Shown piece after piece: positions 13,854-21,525 of a stretch of 41,952 bases of DNA. The translations under genes were made by a program, and so were the position numbers. Every line of letters starts with the position of its first letter. The stretch's first letter is position 1. The notes beneath the pieces are model-generated. The model was not told the DNA's origin. It did no database searches and saw nothing but the letters and a program-made list of their open reading frames with translations. This stretch comes from Thermoleophilaceae bacterium (GTDB lineage Bacteria > Actinomycetota > Thermoleophilia > Solirubrobacterales > Thermoleophilaceae), in assembly GCA_014534235.1 (NCBI GenBank), contig JACVRW010000014.1, positions 1 through 41,952 on the forward strand, written 5' to 3'.

Positions 13854-14873
13854 GTGCCCTCGGCGACCCTCGGCGATTCGTTTCAGTCGTTCTTCGACGC
13901 CGTCGACCAGTTCGTCTCGAACCTGGCGTCCGTGCGGTTCGGCCCGCTCGCGCTCGCGCTCGCCTTCTTCACGGCGTACCTCACGCTGAGGGCGCGGGCG
14001 AGCTTCAACATCCTCCGCGCCGCCTACCCGACCGAGCGCTTCCGCTTCCGCGAGATCTGGGGCGCCTACTTCGCCGGCTACGGATTCAACGCGGTGATCC
14101 CCGCCCGTGGTGGCGACATCGTCCGGCTGTTCCTGACGAAGACGTCGATCCCGCGTTCGAGCTACCCGGCGGTCGCTGCCAGCTTCGTCGTCGAGCTCGG
14201 CTTCGACATCGCTATGGGCTCGCTGATCCTGGTGTTCGCATTCACCCAGGGCGTGTTCCCAAAGCCGCCCGACTTCGCCCGCCTCGACGCGTTCGATCTG
14301 TCGTACTTCGCCCAGCACCCGCGGTTCACCCTCTTTTTGCTGACGGCGCTGGTGGTCGGGAGCCTGCTGGCTTTCGCGCTGCTGAGCGTGCGGGTGAAGG
14401 CCTTCTGGGAGCGGGTGCGTCAGGGCTTCACGATCCTGCGGGATCGCCGCCGCTATCTCCGCGAGGTCTTCGGCGTGCAGTTCGCCGGCTGGTGCTTCCG
14501 CTTCGCCGCCTTCTGGATGCTGCTGGAGGCGTTCAAGGTGGGCGGCTCCGTCAAGAACGTGCTGCTGGTCCTCGGCGTCAACGCGGTCTCAGCGGCGGTG
14601 CCGTTCACCCCGCAGGGCGCGGGCGTGCAGCAGGCGCTGCTCGTCAAGGTCTTCGCCGGGACGGCGGGTGCCTCGACCGTCGCGGCCTACTCCGTCGGCC
14701 AGCAGATCGCCATCGGCGCGCTCACCTTCGGCGTCGGCTTCGCTGCGCTCGTGTTCATCTTCCGGGTGAGGAGCTTCAAGGAGATCATCCGCCGGGGCCG
14801 CGAGGACCGCGCCGAGGAGACCGGGCGCCGAGCGAAGGCGGGGGTCAGCGACGAAGCCGCGGGCGGAGGCTAG
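13854..14873 (+). CDS. Lysylphosphatidylglycerol synthase TM-domain/flippase-like membrane protein
   Basis: A 339-residue polytopic membrane protein of the UPF0104/YbhN (LPG_synthase_TM) family, with about eight hydrophobic segments (for example FGPLALALAFFTAYLTL, FTLFLLTALVVGSLLAFALL, VLLVLGVNAVSAAVPFTPQG). Conserved family blocks are FAGYGFNAVIPARGGDIVRLFL and AAVPFTPQGAGVQQALL. The cytoplasmic C-terminus is charged. Its role may be lipid or polyprenyl-linked substrate translocation; there is no MprF catalytic domain. I use the GTG at 13854 (MPSATLGDSF) because TACCTT lies 6 bases before it; the ATG at 13815 lies upstream of that promoter. Its stop shares CTAG with the convergent gene. Confidence 0.88.
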   Translation: MPSATLGDSFQSFFDAVDQFVSNLASVRFGPLALALAFFTAYLTLRARASFNILRAAYPTERFRFREIWGAYFAGYGFNAVIPARGGDIVRLFLTKTSIPRSSYPAVAASFVVELGFDIAMGSLILVFAFTQGVFPKPPDFARLDAFDLSYFAQHPRFTLFLLTALVVGSLLAFALLSVRVKAFWERVRQGFTILRDRRRYLREVFGVQFAGWCFRFAAFWMLLEAFKVGGSVKNVLLVLGVNAVSAAVPFTPQGAGVQQALLVKVFAGTAGASTVAAYSVGQQIAIGALTFGVGFAALVFIFRVRSFKEIIRRGREDRAEETGRRAKAGVSDEAAGGG

Positions 14874-15148
14874 GTCCCGAAGCCCTCGCGCGCCTCGCGC
14901 ACGAGGATCACCGCCTCGGGGAAGATGAGGCGCATGGCCTGCAGCAGGTCCTGCGATTGCTGCTCCGCGTTGCCCTGCAGGTTCAGCCGCGTGATCCCGG
15001 CCACGGTCATGTCGACCGCGAGCTTGATCGCATTGTCGGCCCAGGCCACCTTCTGGGCGCCCTGCATCTGCTCGGCGAACTCCGCCATTCGCTTGCGTAG
15101 CTCTTCTGGATCGCCGAAGAGGCCGCCGAAGGGATCTTCCGAGGACAT
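14870..15148 (-). CDS. Conserved-looking small protein, unknown function
   Basis: A 92-residue soluble protein: MSSEDPFGGLFGDPEELRKR, then helix-rich segments (MAEFAEQMQGAQK, IKLAVDMTVAGITRLNLQGN) and AMRLIFPEAVILVREAREG. The size and the FGDPEEL...QMQ opening recall YbaB/EbfC nucleoid proteins, but the rest does not match that family well and I do not assign it. TAGACT lies 6 bases before the ATG. The stop TAG overlaps the flippase stop in CTAG (14870-14873). The upstream 180-bp gap to 15329 holds promoters on both sides and no convincing gene. Confidence 0.75.
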   Translation of the reverse strand: MSSEDPFGGLFGDPEELRKRMAEFAEQMQGAQKVAWADNAIKLAVDMTVAGITRLNLQGNAEQQSQDLLQAMRLIFPEAVILVREAREGFGT

Positions 15149-15154
15149 GCTCCG

Positions 15155-15160
15155 AGTCTA
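15155..15160 (-). promoter_or_regulatory. -10 box TAGACT of the small gene at 15148
   Basis: Minus-strand TAGACT lies 6 bases before the ATG at 15148; no Shine-Dalgarno sequence. Confidence 0.5.
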
Positions 15161-15312
15161 GACGCCACGCGAACCGCTCGCCGGCCTCGTATGAGCGCAG
15201 ATCTCGGCGCGTCTTGAGTCCCGGGCGCCACGTGTGGTTCGCGTTCGGGGCGACGGGCGGGTCGGTCACGGCGGCGGCGATCTCCCGCGCCAGCCGTCCG
15301 CGGTACACGGGA

Positions 15313-15318
15313 TAGGCT
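15313..15318 (+). promoter_or_regulatory. -10 box TAGGCT of the SDR gene
   Basis: TAGGCT lies 10 bases before the ATG at 15329; the intervening bases contain no ribosome site. Confidence 0.5.
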
Positions 15319-15328
15319 CCATCGATTC

Positions 15329-16126
15329 ATGGCCCTGCCGCCGCCGGCTCCGACCTCCACCTGCCTCGTGACCGGCGCGTCCTCCGGGATCGGGGCCGAC
15401 ATCGCCCGCTCGCTCGGCGCGCGTGGGTATGGGGTCACGCTCGTGGCGCGGCGGGCGGAGCGGCTCGAGGCGCTGGCGCGCGAGCTGCGCGCCCCAAGGC
15501 GCGTCCGGGTCGAGACCGTGGCGTGCGACCTGGGCGACGCCGACGCCCGGCAGCGGATGAGCGCCGAGGTCGAGGAGCGCGGGCTCACCGTGGAGGTGCT
15601 CGTCAACAACGCCGGCTTCGGCAGCGCGGGACGCTTCCAGGAGCTGGACCCGGCGCGTGAGATCGAGATGGTCCGGGTGAACGTCGAGGCCGTGGTGGAC
15701 CTCTGCGGGCGGTACGTGCCAGAGATGGCCCGGCGCGGTCGCGGCGCCGTCCTCAACGTCGCATCCACGGCCGCGTTCCAGCCGCTTCCGCGCCAGGCTA
15801 CCTACGCCGCCAGCAAGGCGTTCGTGCTCGCGTTCACGGACGCGCTCCACGAGGACCTCGCGGGGACCGGCGTCACGGCGACCACGCTCTGCCCAGGGCC
15901 GGTCAAGACCGAGTTCATATCCACCGCGGGACTGCGCTGGGACGACATGCCCGGCTTCATCTGGACCGACTCCGCGCGTGTGGCGGAGGAGGGCGTGACG
16001 GGGATGGAGAGGGGGCGCCGCGTGGTGGTGCCGGGTCCGCTCAACCGGGCGTCCGCGTTGGGGGGCCAGCACGCACCGCGCGGGCTGCTGCTGAGGGTGG
16101 CCGGGAAGGTCTACCCGGCCGGGTAG
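15329..16126 (+). CDS. Short-chain dehydrogenase/reductase (SDR)
   Basis: A 265-residue classical SDR: cofactor loop TGASSGIG (about 15-22), an Arg-containing stretch after strand 2 (VARRAERLE) favouring NADPH, NNAG near residue 94, catalytic Ser in LNVASTAAF, and Tyr-Lys in TYAASK. C-terminal LCPGPVKTEF is canonical. Substrate unknown; wording is closest to the DltE/YqjQ-like group of cytoplasmic SDRs. It ends 2 bp from the convergent reductase-like gene. Confidence 0.93.
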   Translation: MALPPPAPTSTCLVTGASSGIGADIARSLGARGYGVTLVARRAERLEALARELRAPRRVRVETVACDLGDADARQRMSAEVEERGLTVEVLVNNAGFGSAGRFQELDPAREIEMVRVNVEAVVDLCGRYVPEMARRGRGAVLNVASTAAFQPLPRQATYAASKAFVLAFTDALHEDLAGTGVTATTLCPGPVKTEFISTAGLRWDDMPGFIWTDSARVAEEGVTGMERGRRVVVPGPLNRASALGGQHAPRGLLLRVAGKVYPAG

Positions 16127-16128
16127 GG

Positions 16129-17241
16129 CTACCGCGGCGCCGGCGCGGCGGCGCCGGCCGACAGCTCCCAGGAGACCCCGTGGTGGCCGAGGAAGTTGAG
16201 GAACGCCTCCGGGTCGTACGCCGCCGCCGCGCCGACCGCGCCGGCGCGGTCGTAGCCCGGGGAGCTCATCAGCTCGGCCCCGTGTACGAGGATGACCGAT
16301 GTCAGCCCATAGACGTCCCCCCCGCGGACGATGCCCCTCCCGCTCGAGCCGTCCTCGCCGTGAGCGTCCGCCACAATCGTGAACTTCGCCGCCCGGCGCT
16401 CGGCCGTGCTGGGCCCCTCCGGCAGCGCGTCGATCGCCCGGCCCAGCAGCCCGCGCAGCGGCGTGCGGAGGGTCATGGCAAGCCATGGCAGCGTGTACGG
16501 GAGGAAGGGGGCGAGCGCCGGGTGCGGCGCCATGGTCTGTGCCGTCATCATCGACACGACGCGTCTCGTGCGCGTGTGGCGCGGGACCGTTATGACCTCG
16601 CCCGACGGATAACGGGACATCGCCTGGCGGCCGATCGGCTCCGGGAAGTCGAAGCTGCCGCGGAAGACCCCGAGAGGCGCGGGACGCCAGCCGCCGTCCT
16701 CGTACACGACGTCGCCGCCCTTCATGATCTCGAGGCCGGAGCGCATCGTGCCGCGGCTCATGCCGAACCCCTTGACCGCGTAGGCGAGCACGAGCTCGTC
16801 GAGCGGCTCGCGGCCACGGGCCGTGAGGCGGGCGATGAAGTCTCCCGGCGCGTAGTCGAACCCGAGCGCGGGCACGAGCGCCACGCCGGCCTTCTCCGCG
16901 GCGGGGCCGTGGCGGTCGAACACCAGCTTGATGAACGCCTGCTCGCCGGTCGAGTCGACGTAGTGCGTACCGGTGTCGATCGCGGCCCGCACGAGCGCCT
17001 CGCCCGCCAACATGAACGGGCCGGCGCAGCTAATCACGACGGTCGCGTCGGCGAGCAGTTCGCGCAGGCGCCGCTCGTCGTCGAGCGGAGCGGCGCGCAC
17101 GGGGGCGCCGCGCTCGCGGGCGACTGCGGCGAGCTTCGCCTCGTCGCGCCCGCTCAGCACGTGGTCGAGGCCGCGGCGGTCGAGCTCCTCCGCCACCAGC
17201 CGACCCGTGTAGCCGGTGGCGCCGTACAGCACGATCGTCAC
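16129..17241 (-). CDS. Saccharopine dehydrogenase-like NADP-binding reductase
   Basis: A 370-residue protein of the saccharopine dehydrogenase/trans-acting enoyl reductase family. It opens with a Rossmann loop YGATGYTGRLVAEEL (residues 5-19), then ISCAGPFMLAGEALVRA and HYVDSTGE, typical of this family. In mycobacteria relatives reduce polyketide-derived lipids, but lysine metabolism relatives also exist, so the reaction is not fixed here. It starts at the GTG at 17241, with TATCGT 7 bases upstream. Divergent from the CBS gene over only 23 bp. Confidence 0.88.
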   Translation of the reverse strand: MTIVLYGATGYTGRLVAEELDRRGLDHVLSGRDEAKLAAVARERGAPVRAAPLDDERRLRELLADATVVISCAGPFMLAGEALVRAAIDTGTHYVDSTGEQAFIKLVFDRHGPAAEKAGVALVPALGFDYAPGDFIARLTARGREPLDELVLAYAVKGFGMSRGTMRSGLEIMKGGDVVYEDGGWRPAPLGVFRGSFDFPEPIGRQAMSRYPSGEVITVPRHTRTRRVVSMMTAQTMAPHPALAPFLPYTLPWLAMTLRTPLRGLLGRAIDALPEGPSTAERRAAKFTIVADAHGEDGSSGRGIVRGGDVYGLTSVILVHGAELMSSPGYDRAGAVGAAAAYDPEAFLNFLGHHGVSWELSAGAAAPAPR

Positions 17242-17248
17242 CGCCGGG

Positions 17249-17258
17249 ACGATACAGT
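17249..17258. promoter_or_regulatory. Bidirectional promoter with shared -10 (ACGATACAGT)
   Basis: Minus-strand TATCGT (17254-17249) lies 7 bases before the GTG at 17241; plus-strand TACAGT (17253-17258) lies 6 bases before the GTG at 17265. The shared TA (17253-17254) is the midpoint of the 23-bp gap. Confidence 0.6.
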
Positions 17259-17264
17259 CGCCCA

Positions 17265-17711
17265 GTGCGCATCAGCGAGGTGATGACCGAGGGCGTCGTG
17301 ACGGCCGAGACCGACGACGACCTCCGCCGGGTGGGCGAGTTGATGCGCGACCGCAACGTGGGCTCTGTCGTGGTGTGCGAGGCCGGGCGCCCTGTGGGGG
17401 TCATCACCGATCGCGACCTGGCGCTGGCCGTCGTGGCGGACGCCGTGGACGCCGATGCTCCGGCCGGCGAGCATGCCTCCCGGCCGCTCGTCACCGGAGA
17501 GGTGGAGATGGACATCGAGGAGGCGGTCGCCCTGATGGTCCAGCACCACATCCGCCGTCTGCCCGTGACGGCAGGCGAGGATCTGGTCGGCATCGTCACG
17601 ATCGACGACCTGGCGGTCCGCGCCGGCGACCTCCACCAGGCACAGCGGATCACCGCCGAGGTGGCCAAGGCGGCACTGCCCGAGTTCTACTTCCACCAGC
17701 GCGGGGGGTAG
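17265..17711 (+). CDS. CBS-pair domain protein
   Basis: A 148-residue protein made of two CBS motifs (about 1-60, VMTEGVVTAETDDDLRR ... GVITDRDLA; and 70-125, MDIEEAVALMVQHHIRRLPV ... GIVTIDDLA), an adenosine-nucleotide-sensing module. No attached enzyme domain, so it is probably a stand-alone regulator acting on a partner or in a stress response. Starts at a GTG with TACAGT 6 bases upstream. Three genes follow closely on the same strand (17714 and 17896), suggesting one transcript. Confidence 0.92.
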   Translation: MRISEVMTEGVVTAETDDDLRRVGELMRDRNVGSVVVCEAGRPVGVITDRDLALAVVADAVDADAPAGEHASRPLVTGEVEMDIEEAVALMVQHHIRRLPVTAGEDLVGIVTIDDLAVRAGDLHQAQRITAEVAKAALPEFYFHQRGG

Positions 17712-17713
17712 GT

Positions 17714-17899
17714 ATGGCCCCGCTGTCGCCAGACCAGCTGCGCACCCGGCGGCGGATCGAGAGCATCATCCGGGTGATGGCGCCGGCACTGGACCTGATG
17801 CTCGCGGTGGGAGATCGCGTCTCGCGGATGGTCGAGCGAGATGACGAGTACTACCCGCCGCGCGTCCAGCGCGAAGAGCCTCCGCCCCCGACGTCGTGA
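17714..17899 (+). CDS. Small charged protein, unknown function
   Basis: A 61-residue protein (MAPLSPDQLRTRRRIESIIR ... ending REEPPPPTS) beginning 2 bases after the CBS gene stop, with a G-rich stretch upstream that may act as a ribosome site. A mildly hydrophobic helix (VMAPALDLMLAVGDRVSRMV) is followed by an acidic, proline-rich tail. Its TGA overlaps the GTG of the next gene (GTGA, 17896-17899), which supports its being translated. No family recognised. Confidence 0.7.
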   Translation: MAPLSPDQLRTRRRIESIIRVMAPALDLMLAVGDRVSRMVERDDEYYPPRVQREEPPPPTS

Positions 17900-18765
17900 C
17901 CAACGAGGCGCAGCTCCAGTGGGAGGCTCGCTGGGCCCGTCCCGCCGCGTTCGCCGCGTTCGCGGCGGGGCTGGCTTTCCTCGCCCAGGTGGTGATGTTC
18001 CAGGCGGTGCTGGACGACCGACGCCGCGTCGAGCCGCTGCCGGACTACCTGCTCTCGGTCGACGAGAGACCCGCGCTATTCGTCGGCTCGGCGACCGTGC
18101 AGGCCGTCGGCGCCCTGCTGCTCGTGCCGGTCTTCCTCTATCTGTTCCGCGCGACGGTGGCCCGGGAGGCCGCCATACCGAGGTGGTTCGTCTACCTCAT
18201 CTACGCCGGCCCGGTCATCTTCGCGCTCGCCAGGGTGCTCGCGTCGATCGACCAGGTGGATCTGGCGAACGACTTCGCCGATGGCACCCCGATCGAGGGT
18301 CAGCGGGGCGAGGACCGCGCCGACCGGCTCGTCGAGGACAACCCGAACGCGCTGGCCTTTGCACTTGGCTTCGCCGGGTCCATCGCCGTGGCGTTCCTGT
18401 TCGTGATGATCCCGCTGAGGGCTCGCCGGGCCGGCCTGCTCAGTCCCTTCCTCGGCATCCTCGGCGTCGTGGTCGGAGCGCTGCTGGTGCTCCAGCTCGT
18501 GCCACTCGTCCCCACGATCATTCAGGCGTTCTGGCTCGGAGCGATCGGCGCGCTGTACCTCGGGAACTGGCCCGGCGGGCGCGGCCCGGCGTGGGAGACG
18601 GGGCGGGCCGAGCCGTGGCCGAGTGCGGCCGACCGGCGGCGCGTGACCTCGTCGGAGGCGCCGCCGGCCGAGGCACCGGAGCCCGAGACGGCCTCGGTCA
18701 GCGAGGACGCGGACGCGGCGCGCGAGCGGCGGGCCTCGCGGAAGCGCAAGCGCAAGCGGGGGTAG
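17896..18765 (+). CDS. Multi-pass membrane protein with basic C-terminal tail
   Basis: A 289-residue protein with about six hydrophobic segments (AAFAAFAAGLAFLAQVVMF, VQAVGALLLVPVFLYLF, FVYLIYAGPVIFALARVL, ALAFALGFAGSIAVAFLFVM, FLGILGVVVGALLVLQLVPL, IIQAFWLGAIGALYL). The C-terminus is first acidic (about 240-275) and then strongly basic (RERRASRKRKRKRG). I do not recognise the family; such proteins are common as DUF4386-like or uncharacterised membrane proteins in actinobacteria. The basic tail may contact lipids, RNA or the nucleoid. Start GTG overlaps the previous stop. Confidence 0.8.
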   Translation: MTNEAQLQWEARWARPAAFAAFAAGLAFLAQVVMFQAVLDDRRRVEPLPDYLLSVDERPALFVGSATVQAVGALLLVPVFLYLFRATVAREAAIPRWFVYLIYAGPVIFALARVLASIDQVDLANDFADGTPIEGQRGEDRADRLVEDNPNALAFALGFAGSIAVAFLFVMIPLRARRAGLLSPFLGILGVVVGALLVLQLVPLVPTIIQAFWLGAIGALYLGNWPGGRGPAWETGRAEPWPSAADRRRVTSSEAPPAEAPEPETASVSEDADAARERRASRKRKRKRG

Positions 18766-18768
18766 CGC

Positions 18769-20133
18769 TCAGGCGATCGCCGGCGCCCTCGGGAGGCGCT
18801 CGAGGGCCGCCTCCATGTCGGCCTCGGAGAACTCGGGATCCTCCAGCGTTCCCGCCAGGTACGCGTCGAACGCCGACATGTCGAAGTGGCCGTGGCCGCA
18901 CAGGTTGAAGAGGATCACGCGCTCCTCGCCTGCCTTCTTCGCCGCCTCCGCCTCGTCCATCACGGCGCGGATCGCGTGCGCCGGCTCGGGCGCCGGCAGG
19001 ATCCCCTCGGTGCGGGCGAACATGACCGCGGCGGCGAACGTCTCGTTCTGCTTGTACGCGCGCGGCTCGACCAGGTCGCGCTTGACGAGCCCGCACACGA
19101 TCGGCGAGTCGCCGTGGTATCGCAGGCCGCCGGCGTGGACGGGCGGCGGCACGAAGTCGTGCCCGAGCGTGAACATCGGCATCAGCGGCGTCAGGCCCAC
19201 GGTGTCCCCGAAGTCGTAGCGGTAGACGCCGCGGGTGAGCGTGGGGCAGGCGGCCGGCTCCGCCGCCACGAACCGCGTGTTCGCCTGGCCCCGCAGCACG
19301 CGCCGGAGGAAGGGGAAGCTCATCCCTGCGAAGTTCGAGCCGCCGCCAACGCAGCCCACGACCACGTCCGGCTCGTCACCGGCCAGCTCCATCTGCGCGA
19401 GCGCCTCCTGACCGATAACCGTCTGGTGGAGGCAGACGTGGTTCAGCACGGATCCGAGCGCATAGTTCGTCCGCCCATCGCCGGCCGCGACCTCCACGGC
19501 CTCGGAGATCGCGATGCCGAGCGAGCCCGTGGTGTGCGCGGCCTGGCTGCGACCGGCGTCGGTCGTGTCGCTCGGGGAACGGACGACGGTGGCACCCCAG
19601 CTCTCCATCATCGCCCGCCGGTAGGGCTTCTGGTCGTAGCTCGCGCCGACCATGTAGATGACGCAGTCGAGCCCGAACAGGCTGCAGGCAAGCGCCAGGG
19701 CCGATCCCCACTGCCCGGCACCCGTTTCGGTGGCGAGCCGCTCGATCCCGGCCTCCCGATTCGCGTAGGCCTGCGCGACGGCGCTGTTCGGCTTGTGCGA
19801 GCCGGCCGGCGAGACGCCCTCGTACTTGTAGTAGATCCGGGCGGGCGTACCGAGCTCGCGCTCGAGCCGGCGCGCCCGGTAGAGCGGCGTCGGCCGCCAG
19901 AGTCGCAGCACCTCCCGCACCGGCTCGGGGATCTCCACCTCGGGCTCGGGGGAGACCTCCTGGGCGATCAGGGACATGGGAAAGATCGGCGTCAGGTCGT
20001 TCGGCCCGGCCGGCTCCATCGTCCCCGGGTTGAGCGGAGGGAGCGGCTGCCCCGGGAGGTCCGGCAGGAGGTTGACCCAGTGCGTCGGAATCCGGTCTTC
20101 GGGGAGCGTGAACTTGACGGGATCGGCGGGCAC
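18769..20133 (-). CDS. TrpB-like PLP enzyme (tryptophan synthase beta, TrpB2 type)
   Basis: A 454-residue pyridoxal-phosphate enzyme, longer than TrpB1 (about 400). The PLP lysine is in GSHKPNSA near residue 110, the Glu/Gly region is [13 protein letters not shown], and the phosphate loop is [11 protein letters not shown]. The N-terminal extension ([17 protein letters not shown]) is typical of TrpB2. TrpB2 condenses indole with serine, mostly without TrpA, and may salvage indole; some relatives use phosphoserine. No trpA or other trp gene is nearby, consistent with that. Starts at the GTG at 20133 with a strong ribosome site GAAGGAGGA, 7 bases upstream, and a short leader from the TAGGAT box at 20169. 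Confidence 0.93.
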   Translation of the reverse strand: MPADPVKFTLPEDRIPTHWVNLLPDLPGQPLPPLNPGTMEPAGPNDLTPIFPMSLIAQEVSPEPEVEIPEPVREVLRLWRPTPLYRARRLERELGTPARIYYKYEGVSPAGSHKPNSAVAQAYANREAGIERLATETGAGQWGSALALACSLFGLDCVIYMVGASYDQKPYRRAMMESWGATVVRSPSDTTDAGRSQAAHTTGSLGIAISEAVEVAAGDGRTNYALGSVLNHVCLHQTVIGQEALAQMELAGDEPDVVVGCVGGGSNFAGMSFPFLRRVLRGQANTRFVAAEPAACPTLTRGVYRYDFGDTVGLTPLMPMFTLGHDFVPPPVHAGGLRYHGDSPIVCGLVKRDLVEPRAYKQNETFAAAVMFARTEGILPAPEPAHAIRAVMDEAEAAKKAGEERVILFNLCGHGHFDMSAFDAYLAGTLEDPEFSEADMEAALERLPRAPAIA

Positions 20134-20162
20134 GGGACGGTCCTCCTTCGGTCGGGCGGGGC

Positions 20163-20183
20163 GATCCTAGCGGCACTAGGATC
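20163..20183. promoter_or_regulatory. Back-to-back -10 boxes within a perfect inverted repeat
   Basis: Arms GATCCTAG (20163-20170) and CTAGGATC (20176-20183) are perfect inverted copies separated by CGGCA. Each arm contains TAGGAT reading outward: minus strand (20169-20164) toward trpB2, and plus strand (20177-20182), 9 bases before the ATG at 20192. It may act as a divergent promoter, an operator, or both. Confidence 0.6.
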
Positions 20184-20191
20184 TCCGCTCG

Positions 20192-20593
20192 ATGGAACGG
20201 GCGTCACGCACGCGGCTGGTGGCGCTCGCGGTCGTCCTCACGACCTCCGTGCTTCTCGCCGTTGTCGCGCTGTCGTCCGGCGGCGACGACCGGGAGCCCG
20301 GGGGCCTCAGGGTCGAGCGGACACCCGGCGTCCCGGAGGTCGTCGTGTACGTCGAGGACCTCGATGCGAATCGACCCGAGACGGCGGACGGCGCGGCGCG
20401 GATCGTCCTCGAGTGTGTCGATGGCAAGGGCCAGGTGGTGTGGAGCTCGCGCGAGTCGTGGCCGTTCACCGAGACCGACGAGGGGGCGCTCGATCCACAC
20501 GTCCACCTGAGGATGGAGCCGTCGCGGGTCGAGCGGATCCAACGGTGCCGCCTGAACGACACGGATCCTCCGCTCGAAGGCCGCCTGATCTGA
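20192..20593 (+). CDS. Membrane-anchored extracytoplasmic protein, unknown function
   Basis: A 133-residue protein with a basic N-terminus and a single hydrophobic segment (residues 8-28, RLVALAVVLTTSVLLAVVAL), followed by an extracytoplasmic beta-rich domain (GVPEVVVYVEDLDANRPETA, ARIVLECVDGKGQVVW). Cys residues occur in LECVD and RIQRCRLND and could form a disulfide. No family recognised. It starts at the ATG at 20192, 9 bases after TAGGAT, without a ribosome site. Convergent with rpe, 12 bp between stops. Confidence 0.75.
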   Translation: MERASRTRLVALAVVLTTSVLLAVVALSSGGDDREPGGLRVERTPGVPEVVVYVEDLDANRPETADGAARIVLECVDGKGQVVWSSRESWPFTETDEGALDPHVHLRMEPSRVERIQRCRLNDTDPPLEGRLI

Positions 20594-20605
20594 TCGGCGC
20601 CGCGC

Positions 20606-21271
20606 CTAGACCGCGCCGGCCGCCACCGCGATCTCCCGGTACGCGGCGGCGGGGTCTGGCGCGCCGAATATCGACGAACCGGCCACGAAGAGCGTGGCCC
20701 CCGCGGCCGCGGTGGCGCCGGCCGTCTCCGCTTCGATCCCGCCGTCGACCTCGATCGGGACTCCGGGGCCGAGCAGCTCGCGCAGGCGGGCGACCTTCGC
20801 AGTCGAGCTCTCGATGTACGGCTGGCCGCCCCAGCCCGGGTTGACCGTCATGCATAGAACGTGGTCGAGGTCGCCGGCGACGCCCGAGACGACCTCCAGC
20901 GGGGTGGCCGGATTGATCGCCAGCCCGGCGGCGAGGCCGACGTCCCTGACCGCCTTGAGCGCGTAGTTCACGTGCGGCGTCGCCTCCCAGTGGACGGCGA
21001 TCGAATCGGCGCCCGCCGCCGCGAAGTCCTCCACCCGCCGCTCCGGCCGCTCGACCATCAGGTGCACGTCGAGCACGCCGCCCCGCCCGTGCACGAGCTC
21101 GCGGAGGGCGTCGACGATCAACGCCCCGATCGAGATCGGCGGCACGAAGTGGCCGTCCATGACGTCTACGTGGATCACGCGGGCGCCCGCCTCCATCACC
21201 TCCGCCACCTGCGAGCCGAGCCGCGAGAAGTCCGCGGCGAGGATCGAGGGCGCCACACGGACTTCGTGCAT
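20606..21271 (-). CDS. rpe: Ribulose-phosphate 3-epimerase
   Basis: A 221-residue TIM-barrel enzyme interconverting ribulose 5-phosphate and xylulose 5-phosphate in the pentose phosphate/Calvin pathways. Family signatures are all present: VAPSILAADFSRL, VIHVDVMDGHFVP (metal His/Asp), DVHLMVERPE, MTVNPGWGGQPYIES and VDGGIEAETA. I take the ATG at 21271 (MHEVRVAPS) as in typical Rpe. The upstream in-frame TTG at 21286 is an alternative, since TAGCTT lies 8 bases before it, the spacing of leaderless genes here. No other pentose-phosphate gene is directly adjacent. Confidence 0.95.
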   Translation of the reverse strand: MHEVRVAPSILAADFSRLGSQVAEVMEAGARVIHVDVMDGHFVPPISIGALIVDALRELVHGRGGVLDVHLMVERPERRVEDFAAAGADSIAVHWEATPHVNYALKAVRDVGLAAGLAINPATPLEVVSGVAGDLDHVLCMTVNPGWGGQPYIESSTAKVARLRELLGPGVPIEVDGGIEAETAGATAAAGATLFVAGSSIFGAPDPAAAYREIAVAAGAV

Positions 21272-21294
21272 CAGGGTTGAGGCCAAGAGCGGCG

Positions 21295-21300
21295 AAGCTA
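21295..21300 (-). promoter_or_regulatory. -10 box TAGCTT upstream of rpe
   Basis: Minus-strand TAGCTT lies 8 bases before an in-frame TTG (21286) and 23 bases before the ATG (21271); no Shine-Dalgarno sequence in between. Its position bears on which start codon rpe uses. Confidence 0.4.
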
Positions 21301-21332
21301 CAGGAAAGCCCGCCGCTTCGCCGGGCCTTGGC

Positions 21333-21525
21333 TCAGCCCTCGTCGTCGTCCTCGGGTGGGTCCTCCGCGCGGTTCTCCTCCTGGTCCGGGACCTGATCGA
21401 GAGCGGTGATGTCGCGCCGCTCGATTCGCTCGCAGCCCGCCGTCGGCGTCGCCGATCGCCGTCGCGTCAACCCGGGCGAGCGCCCACAGGACGTCGGGGC
21501 CGTCGCCGCCATCTGAGACGAGGCG
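21333..21525 (-). pseudogene. Short frameshifted or decayed ORF between thyX-like gene and rpe
   Basis: The last part of this stretch reads well in one minus-strand frame (ERRDITALDQVPDQEENRAE ... DDDEG, TGA at 21333). The first part reads more like protein in another (DGGDGPDVLWALARVDATA). A one-base slip at a GGG run near 21433-21440 would join them. The second frame has an ATG at 21512 giving a 59-residue protein, but its N-terminus is low-complexity Arg/Thr/Ser. No family recognised. It may be a broken small gene or an assembly indel. Confidence 0.3.

Noticed and set aside
15149-15308. A minus-strand ORF beginning MYRGRLAREIAAAV upstream of the 92-residue protein
   Set aside because: Its GTG directly abuts a possible -10 with no spacing, it runs out of frame through the next gene, and no family is recognisable; treated as chance.
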